A stretch of DNA of 64,000 nucleotides from Lachnospiraceae bacterium (GTDB lineage: Bacteria > Bacillota > Clostridia > Lachnospirales > Lachnospiraceae), in the NCBI GenBank assembly GCA_022792885.1, contig JAAWBX010000006.1, forward strand, positions 35,821 to 99,820, read 5' to 3'. Below are positions 58,611-64,000 of the stretch, piece by piece. The first letter of the stretch is position 1. The number at the start of each line of letters is the position of its first letter. The translations under genes were made by a program, and so were the position numbers. The notes under the pieces were generated by a model, which was given only the letters and a program-made list of their open reading frames with translations, searched no databases and was not told the DNA's origin.

Positions 58611-59375
58611 ATGATATACAAAATAACGGACACGACTCAGGTTTCCCTCCTGTTCGGCAGATGGGAAGAAACTCTGATCTGGTCCTGTTTGCAGGGAATG
58701 ATGGGAAATGTTTACGCCGACGATTTGCGCCATCCGACCGCGGCCATGGCCGTCCTGGGAGACTTCACTTTTTTTGCCGGAAAACCGGACCGCGAACTCG
58801 CGTCCTACAACCCCGATCCCCTCGCCCGAAACTTCCGAATCCTGGTTCCCCAAAACCGTCGCTGGGAAACCGTCATCACGCAAATTTACGGCGAAAAAGC
58901 AAGCATTGTCTCCCGCTACGCAACAAAAAAAGAACCCGACGTCTTTGACCGGGTAAAACTGGAAAAAGCGGCCGCGTCCCTGCCGAAACCGTATCGGCTC
59001 TCCATGATCGATGAACCCCTTTTTCGGATGTGCCGGGCGAACCCCTGGAGCGCGGATCTCGTGTCGCAGTTCCCGGACTACCAAACCTACCGCAAACTCG
59101 GAATCGGCGCGGTTCTCTGCCAAGAAAACCAAATCATATCCGGCGCCTCCTCCTACGCCAGATACCGGGACGGCATAGAGATCGAAATCGATACCAGAGA
59201 AGACTGCCGGCGAAAAGGCTTCGCCTATATCTGCGGAGCAAAACTGATCTCGGAGTGTTTAAAACGGAATTTATACCCCAGTTGGGACGCGCACAATAAA
59301 GCTTCGATCGCATTGGCGGAAAAACTGGGCTATCATTACAGCCACACCTACCGGGCGATCGAGATACGGGAATGA
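58611..59375 (+). CDS. GNAT-family acetyltransferase
   Basis: This 254-residue protein has an N-terminal domain (1-120) and a C-terminal GNAT core. The core has the acetyl-CoA region IEIDTREDCRRKGFAYICGAKLI and the motif SWDAHNKASIALAEKLGYHYSHTYRAIEI, close to GNAT-type proteins that acetylate aminoglycosides or unknown amines (the GNAT_acetyltran group). GGGAGG precedes the ATG. It is probably cotranscribed with the LysR gene. Confidence 0.8.
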   Translation: MIYKITDTTQVSLLFGRWEETLIWSCLQGMMGNVYADDLRHPTAAMAVLGDFTFFAGKPDRELASYNPDPLARNFRILVPQNRRWETVITQIYGEKASIVSRYATKKEPDVFDRVKLEKAAASLPKPYRLSMIDEPLFRMCRANPWSADLVSQFPDYQTYRKLGIGAVLCQENQIISGASSYARYRDGIEIEIDTREDCRRKGFAYICGAKLISECLKRNLYPSWDAHNKASIALAEKLGYHYSHTYRAIEIRE

Positions 59376-59548
59376 CCGATTGATGCTTCGTCGTAAACCG
59401 ACTTGATTTGATTTTGCGCAATCCACGGTAAATAACTGTCGTAATCGATTCCGATCATATCAAAATCCGGACAGTTTTTCTTATACGCTTCCAGACAGCT
59501 TCCGCCTTTTCCGTGAATATATAAAATTACTTTTGTGCAAAGTTTCAT
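59348..59548 (-). pseudogene. Truncated alpha/beta hydrolase (N-terminal fragment)
   Basis: From an ATG with GGAGAT upstream the frame reads KVILYIHGKGGSCLEAY and MIGIDYDSYLPWIAQNQI. This is the opening strand, oxyanion turn and second strand of a small alpha/beta hydrolase. The similarity then stops. The frame ends antisense to the GNAT 3' end after 67 residues, with no nucleophile elbow or catalytic triad. The rest has been deleted, apparently at the junction with the GNAT gene near 59395. Confidence 0.7.
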
Positions 59549-59576
59549 TTTTTTATCTCCATCCATAAATTCATTT

Positions 59577-59642
59577 TACCGTCGCTTGACAAGGACACCG
59601 TCGAAAAAGGATACCTTTCGGCTCTGCTGCTAAGCGACGGTA
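59577..59642. repeat. Nested inverted repeat
   Basis: Outer arms TACCGTCGCTT and AAGCGACGGTA (11 bp, perfect) lie 44 bases apart. An inner palindrome GAAAAAGGATACCTTTC lies between them. It is found between the broken hydrolase and the next GNAT gene. Confidence 0.65.
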
Positions 59643-59693
59643 CGAAACGCCTTTTTTAAAATCCGTAAACGAAACCATTTTGTGCAAATCCGG

Positions 59694-59726
59694 TTGACAT
59701 ACAAAAAAATCCCTGTATAATACAGG
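59694..59726 (+). promoter_or_regulatory. Promoter of the second GNAT gene with palindromic -10
   Basis: Perfect TTGACA, a 16-base spacer and perfect TATAAT. The -10 lies inside CCTGTATAATACAGG, a near-perfect palindrome that could be an operator. Confidence 0.75.
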
Positions 59727-59783
59727 CGGGAACGGAAAAGCGAACGCACCGCCCCCCTCTAAACAGTTAGCGAGGTACTATCC

Positions 59784-60296
59784 ATGACAATCCGAACCGA
59801 ACAACCGGCCGACTACGAAGCCGTATATCAAGTAGTTAAAAATGCGTTTAAAACCGCCGGACAAAGCGATGGCAGCGAACAAGATTTAGTAAATGCCTTA
59901 CGACAAAGCAGCGCCTTTATTCCCGAATTGTCACTTGTATGCGAAATTCACGGAAAAATTGTCGGGCACATCCTGTTCACCAAACTGCAAATAGGCGAAC
60001 ATACCGCTCTGGCATTAGCTCCGCTGTCCGTATTGCCCGAATATCAAAGGCAGGGCATCGGCACTTCTCTGATCCTGAATGGACATAAAACGGCAAAATC
60101 GCTCGGTTACAGCTATTCCGTTGTGTTGGGCAGTGAAAAATATTATCCTCGGACCGGCTATTTACCCGCCGAAAAATTTGGTATTCAACCCTGTTTTGAA
60201 GTTCCAAGCAAAAATTTTATGGCATGCAAGCTTTGTGAAAACGCCCCGACCATATCAGGAATCGTGAAATATGCCGCGGAATTTGGCATCTCCTAA
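59784..60296 (+). CDS. GNAT-family N-acetyltransferase (YhbS-like)
   Basis: This is a 170-residue single-domain GNAT. It opens with MTIRTEQPADYEAVYQVVKNAF. The CoA-binding signature VLPEYQRQGIGTSLI lies near residues 87-101, and VVLGSEKYYPRTGY is typical of the YhbS group. Substrate unknown. GCGAGG lies upstream of the ATG and a consensus promoter precedes it. Base composition is lower in GC than in the core operons. Confidence 0.88.
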   Translation: MTIRTEQPADYEAVYQVVKNAFKTAGQSDGSEQDLVNALRQSSAFIPELSLVCEIHGKIVGHILFTKLQIGEHTALALAPLSVLPEYQRQGIGTSLILNGHKTAKSLGYSYSVVLGSEKYYPRTGYLPAEKFGIQPCFEVPSKNFMACKLCENAPTISGIVKYAAEFGIS

Positions 60297-60375
60297 CATT
60301 CGTTTTCACATTAAAATCCGTAGTTCTCCGCGCTCACAATTTTTTGACTTTATCCGGTTTTAAAAATCGAACCCG

Positions 60376-60936
60376 TCAATATTTATTCTTATACAGAAGC
60401 CTTGCTTCTTCGGTATACCTTCGGATAAATTCGGTTTTAGCGTTCGTATATCCGTCTCTGTCATACTCATATTTTTTCCATAGCTTCTTTTTCATTTTTT
60501 CGTATTCACCCGCGACATCGGGATGCCCCATAAGATAATCTCTAAAATACAATTCATCGTTATCTCCGATGTATTTTAAATGTAAATGAAATACCTTCTC
60601 GGCAAATCCATTTTCCGTATATCCCTTGTTAAAAGAAATCCCTTTCTCATTTTGAGCCATACAAATATAACCGCTATGGATAATCAAATCCTTATTGTCT
60701 AATAAATCAGATTCCTTTGGCACTTCCACAAGAATATCGATAATCGGCTTTGCCCAGATAGAACCAATCGCCGTACTCCCTATATGGCTTATTCTTACAG
60801 CCTGCGGTATTGCCTTTTTCAAAAATATTTCTTCTTCAAAATACCATTCTTTCCAGGAAGCCTGATATTCCGTCAAAAAGACAGGAAATAACTTCCACAA
60901 CTCTTCCAAACTCATTTCCGATAATTTCTTACCCAT
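60376..60936 (-). CDS. GrpB family protein
   Basis: This 186-residue protein is of the GrpB/UPF0157 group, which has a nucleotidyltransferase-like fold. The diagnostic block is RISHIGSTAIGSIWAKPIIDILVEV (about 48-72). LHLKYIGDNDELYFRDYLMGHPD follows later in the chain. No specific reaction is established for the family. GAGG precedes the ATG. It is AT-rich and oriented toward the preceding GNAT gene. Confidence 0.87.
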   Translation of the reverse strand: MGKKLSEMSLEELWKLFPVFLTEYQASWKEWYFEEEIFLKKAIPQAVRISHIGSTAIGSIWAKPIIDILVEVPKESDLLDNKDLIIHSGYICMAQNEKGISFNKGYTENGFAEKVFHLHLKYIGDNDELYFRDYLMGHPDVAGEYEKMKKKLWKKYEYDRDGYTNAKTEFIRRYTEEARLLYKNKY

Positions 60937-61034
60937 GAAATACCTCGTAAAATCCCGTCTCCCGATTTCCCGCCCCGTTTATCTCCCTGATAAACCAGCA
61001 GACAATCGTTCTTTCTATCATGTCTCCTGCAACA

Positions 61035-61448
61035 TCAATCAATTGCTTTTATTCCATTTTCAGATAACTTCTTAAGATTTTCAATCATAGTATTTAATAC
61101 TTCAGCGGAATGTCCTTCCCATTTTACCACTTCTACAACAATCTTTAGCGGCTGCCTCGATCTATACGATTTTGTGGGATTCCCGGGAAATTTTTTATCC
61201 GTAAGATTGGGATCATCTTCGTAATCTCCCGTTGGCTCTACAACATATATCCTTTCTTTACCATCCCCTTCCGCCAATTCCGCTCCCCAGATTGCCGCCT
61301 CCAAAGTTCCGGCAAAATAAACATATTCGGATTTTCTGGCATCACGATAATTCTTTTTCTTTCCTGTAATGATGAAATCCCCTATTTTTAAGTCCGCTTT
61401 TGTTCCATGAAAAAAAGAGCCTTGACTAAATATAATTTTTTCACTCAT
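61035..61448 (-). CDS. arr: NAD+-rifampin ADP-ribosyltransferase
   Basis: Arr inactivates rifamycins by ADP-ribosylation at O23. The 137-residue protein has the family's full-length layout: FFHGTKADLKIGDFI at the N-terminus (conserved His), YVYFAGTLEAAIWGAELA, ERIYVVEPTGDYEDDPNLTDKKFPGNPTKSYRS and PLKIVVEVVKWEGHS. All look intact. AAAGGAG lies eight bases before the ATG, which overlaps the stop of the broken methyltransferase gene (ATGA). Rifampin resistance is the expected phenotype if expressed, though some family members act on other targets. Confidence 0.88.
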   Translation of the reverse strand: MSEKIIFSQGSFFHGTKADLKIGDFIITGKKKNYRDARKSEYVYFAGTLEAAIWGAELAEGDGKERIYVVEPTGDYEDDPNLTDKKFPGNPTKSYRSRQPLKIVVEVVKWEGHSAEVLNTMIENLKKLSENGIKAID

Positions 61449-62159
61449 CTAATTTCTCCTTTAAAATTTCGCTTCCTATGCTCTTGTTCCCACATCAAAA
61501 TCTCCTTCTCGGTAAGCGAAGCACCAATTCCACGGCAGGCCTTCATTCTTCCATTCCAACTTTCAGGGGTAAATGGTATTCTTAGCGTAAATTCTTCATG
61601 ATATACAAACGCAAAATTTTCTTTATAGCAATCGGGTATGTCTATCGGATGGATCGTTTCTCCTGCACCACTCCAATTCGGATTATATTTTAATACAAGA
61701 TTTTCACTGGCTTCTGCAATCTTATCCTCAAACGGCAGCCACGCCATATATAACACAAGAATACTTCCCCCCCCTGTTTCAGCATACGAAAAAACTTAGG
61801 CATAACAATTTCATGTTTGAAATACCAAAAACACTGGCATGCCGTAATAACATCGAAAGAATCATCCGAAAAATTTATATCCTCTGCTGATACAATATGA
61901 TAATCTATATCCATACCTTTTGAAAGAATTTTGGCTTGTTCCATTTGATTTTCTGAAATATCCGCAGCCGTCCATTCCGCCCCATACCGGTACATATTCC
62001 TGGGAAGAACGCCTGTCCCCGTTCCAATATCAAAGATAGATTGTCCATTCAAACATAATCCCCGGTCAACAATTTTTTGATAAAACTCCTTTGGATAAAT
62101 ATCACGGAATTTTGCATAATCTAAAGATGTTTTCCCCCAATCAAAAGGAGCCCCGTCAT
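61445..62159 (-). pseudogene. Frameshifted class I SAM-dependent methyltransferase
   Basis: The pieces read as one methyltransferase in three frames: FDWGKTSLDYAKFRDIYPKEFYQ, then FDIGTGTGVLP and ITACQCFWYF, then LYMAWLPFEDKIAEASENL and SWNGRMKACRGIGAS. A shift is needed in the run of four G near 62151-62154, and another in the eight-G tract at 61767-61774 (one more G, or two fewer, restores frame). The C-terminal end may hold a third shift, because another frame reads SEILKEKLDE. With at least two lesions it is probably inactive, unless the long G tract is variable. It lies directly before arr. Confidence 0.82.
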
Positions 62160-62209
62160 CTCTGCTTTATTCTCGCTATCAGATTTTATCCTTCTTGTTC
62201 AAATTATAA

Positions 62210-62815
62210 CTACTTTTCAGCTTTGAGAAACAATCCCTTCTCTTTTCCATAAATCTGCACAAACCGAAATCCATAATGATAAAAGATTTTCTCTATCTCT
62301 TTTTTACCGTATATCCTCACATCTCCACTTTTTGAAAAACAAAACCAAAATTTATTTGCAAAAAGTCTTATTATTGCACCAAAGTTGGGTTCCGCTATGT
62401 ATACGGTACCATTCTTCTTTAACACTCTCTTACATTCTTTTACAAATTCCTGAGGTTTATCAAAATGATGAAATGCACAGCATACAGTTATAATATCTAT
62501 GCTTTCATCACTCCAATCAAGCGGATAACATGGCTTTACCTCAAAACTCATATCCGGATAACGCATTTTCGCAACATGAATCATATTCTCCGATATATCT
62601 ATTCCATTCGCTCGAATTCTTACTTTTTTCGATAGTTCCCTCAATAGAGTTCCGTTTCCGCATGCAACATCAAGAACAACATTTCCTTCACTCAAATCTA
62701 TTGTATTGGTTAGTTCTTTAATATGAAATCTGGTATATTTCCCCTCTCTCGACGTATCATATTCAAACGCTATTTTATTGTATGTAATTCTTGATTCTTC
62801 TGTTTTCCTATTCAT
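62210..62815 (-). CDS. Class I SAM-dependent methyltransferase
   Basis: This is an intact 201-residue protein with VLDVACGNGTLLREL as the SAM loop (about 47-61), NGIDISENMI, YPLDWSDESIDIITVCCAFHHF (motif II region) and YIAEPNFGAII. It belongs to the UbiE/Methyltransf_11 group; the methyl acceptor is unknown. It is strongly AT-rich relative to the core operons, like its neighbours. A clear ribosome site is lacking. Confidence 0.85.
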   Translation of the reverse strand: MNRKTEESRITYNKIAFEYDTSREGKYTRFHIKELTNTIDLSEGNVVLDVACGNGTLLRELSKKVRIRANGIDISENMIHVAKMRYPDMSFEVKPCYPLDWSDESIDIITVCCAFHHFDKPQEFVKECKRVLKKNGTVYIAEPNFGAIIRLFANKFWFCFSKSGDVRIYGKKEIEKIFYHYGFRFVQIYGKEKGLFLKAEK

Positions 62816-62941
62816 GTCATTGTCCCCAGCCCCAATTTATCACATGATGTTTCTTTTCCAAAATTATACATGAAAACATAACCTTTTTCAATTCCCAACC
62901 ACCTTTGTCTAACCAAGAGGCAGCTTCCCTTACAATATAAA

Positions 62942-62972
62942 AAGGTCAATCCCTACAAGGCAGATTGACCTT
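62942..62972 (-). terminator. Hairpin after the flavodoxin-like remnant
   Basis: Perfect 10-bp arms AAGGTCAATC and GATTGACCTT have an 11-base loop. On the minus strand it is followed by TTTATATTG. It lies 42 bases past the remnant's stop and suits a terminator of the original gene. Confidence 0.6.
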
Positions 62973-63013
62973 CCTTCCGGGCAAGACGGACTTGCCTTGC
63001 TCTTATATCCAAA

Positions 63014-63160
63014 TTATTGAATCTCCAGATCTCCGAACCATTCTTCCAAAGTTTCTTTTGTCGTCCCCGCTTCAAATCGCCTTCCTTTCAGCCAGTTTAC
63101 CGAATCCGCACATAAGGCGTGCAAATTATCCGCGCTGGAACCGATATTGTCAATATTGGT
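63014..63160 (-). pseudogene. C-terminal remnant of a flavodoxin-like gene cut by an IS
   Basis: Reading down the minus strand from the IS edge, 48 codons and a TAA stay open: NIDNIGSSADNLHALCADS, then VNWLKGRRFEAGTT and KETLEEWFGDLEI. The pattern (xSSxxNLxAL, WLxGRRF, LEEWxxxL) resembles the end of flavodoxin domains. The frame begins exactly at the IS boundary, so the gene was interrupted there. The 5' part is expected on the far side of the element, outside the window. Confidence 0.6.
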
Positions 63161-64000
63161 TGACACTTTTTTTACAAGGATATCAATGCCTAAGCGGCAG
63201 CATCCAGAGATTCATAGTATCTCTGTCGTTTGACCATAGGAGGGAGCCCCTTATTGGCGGAGCATATCCTCCTGTTGTTCCAATATCCGATGAAATATCT
63301 AAAGATGAGGGCCTTCACTTCCTCCACTGTCATTTTCTTTGTATGATGCCTCCCATAGAGGAGTTCCTCTTTCATCCGCGCCCACATGCTCTCGCATCGT
63401 GCGTTGTCATGGCAGCGTCCCCCGGCGCTGTTCATGCTTTGAAGAATGCCGTATTTTGCAGCCGCACTGCGATAGGTTTCGCTGGTGTACTGGGTTCCGC
63501 GGTCAGAGTGGATAACGGCTCCTCTAAGCGCTGGATAGGCGCGGACGGCGTTGTCAAGCGTCCGCTCACATAATGCCGCTTTCATGCTGGTATCCATTGC
63601 CAGCCCCAGGACTGCAGCATCAAAACAGTCAAATATGGCGGATACATACAGCTTTCCGTCTTTTGCGCTGATTTCAGTTATATCTGTAACGCATTTTTTT
63701 AACGGCTCTTTGGATGAAAAATCCCGTTTCAGCAGGTCGTCGGATTTTCGCGCCTCACGGTCCGCTTTGGTAATTCCGTTGGTTTTGCGTTTCGGACGGT
63801 GGATGAGCCCGATTTTCTCCATGACGCTGTAAACCGTCCTCTCGCCGGGAATACGGATGCCTTCCGGTTGTTTTAAGAGAATCGCCTGATACATGCGGAT
63901 CCGTCCATAAGTATCGTTACATTCATCCTATGATGCGATTGCACGCATGCTATCGGCTAAATTCTGATATTTCCATGGACGGTCTTTGCCTGCCAAATAT
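63161..64000 (-). mobile_element. IS3-family insertion sequence (one end inside the window)
   Basis: The element starts at TGACACTTTTTTT near 63161, a terminus of the TG...CA kind, and runs past the right edge. It carries a minus-strand DDE transposase. The other end and any orfA lie outside the window. Confidence 0.75.
63190..64000 (-). pseudogene. IS3-family transposase OrfB with in-frame amber codon
   Basis: The integrase core shows the DDE residues in CVTDITEIS, VIHSDRGTQYTS and CHDNARCESMWARMKEELL. An upstream block RTVYSVMEKIGLIHRPKRK is the helix-turn-helix linker typical of IS3 OrfB. Reading upstream in the same frame, NDTYGRIRMYQAIL is preceded by a TAG at 63928-63930 and then by good OrfB-like sequence (KYQNLADSMRAIAS) to the window edge. 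The transposase is therefore probably split by a nonsense mutation, leaving a possible internal start at 63894. The N-terminus is outside the window. Confidence 0.82.

Overview
The window looks like a chromosomal segment of a Clostridia bacterium, most likely a Lachnospiraceae-type gut anaerobe. This is inferred from gene content and has not been confirmed by a search. The evidence is the order of the cell-wall and housekeeping genes, a PASTA-domain kinase/PP2C pair, a DUF5721-type protein, a GHKL/LytTR regulatory pair, a sortase pilus with a SipW-type peptidase, strong AGGAGG ribosome sites and moderately high GC with GC-rich third codon positions. An AT-richer accessory stretch occupies the right end.

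Layout. From 1 to 10.7 kb lie a truncated beta-helix acyltransferase-like gene, topB, asd, a tRNA-Thr(CGU), a two-gene ABC importer, a sigma-region-2-like small protein, a DegV protein, a DivIVA-domain coiled-coil protein, a DUF5721 protein and htpG. From 10.7 to 31.6 kb one strand carries 17 closely packed genes that read as a single superoperon. In transcription order they are ftsK, murE, murF, priA, def, fmt, a YugP-like zinc protease, rsmB, rlmN, stp, pknB, rsgA, rpe, thiN, a pyridoxal kinase, maf and a PrsA-like foldase lipoprotein. It has a clear promoter at the ftsK end and a terminator after the foldase gene. From 31.6 to 36.7 kb there is an MMPL/RND-type exporter, a repeat-rich lipoprotein and a TetR regulator. 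From 36.9 to 39.3 kb a two-helix mini-protein is divergent from an AgrC-like histidine kinase and its LytTR response regulator.

The most distinctive region is 39.5-53.3 kb, an 11-gene surface-fibre operon. It encodes a 1656-residue anchored adhesin with twelve tandem His/Cys units, an LPSTG pilin, a class C-like sortase, a coiled-coil protein, a Ser/Lys signal peptidase, a secreted pilin-domain protein, two TasA/CalY-like SipW substrates, a VKTGD-anchored protein, a MucBP-like membrane protein and a SipW-type Ser/His signal peptidase. One transcription unit therefore appears to combine sortase-polymerised pili with SipW-processed fibres. A 770-base gene-free stretch with related palindromes lies upstream.

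From 54 to 59.4 kb are an MFS carrier, a TepA/ClpP-like protease, a sugar O-acetyltransferase, a YczE-like membrane protein divergent from a LysR regulator, and a GNAT protein. From 59.4 kb to the end the DNA is AT-richer and eroded. It holds a truncated hydrolase, a GNAT enzyme, a GrpB-family protein, a rifampin ADP-ribosyltransferase (arr), a frameshifted methyltransferase, an intact methyltransferase and a flavodoxin-like gene end cut in frame by an IS3-family element whose transposase frame contains an amber stop.
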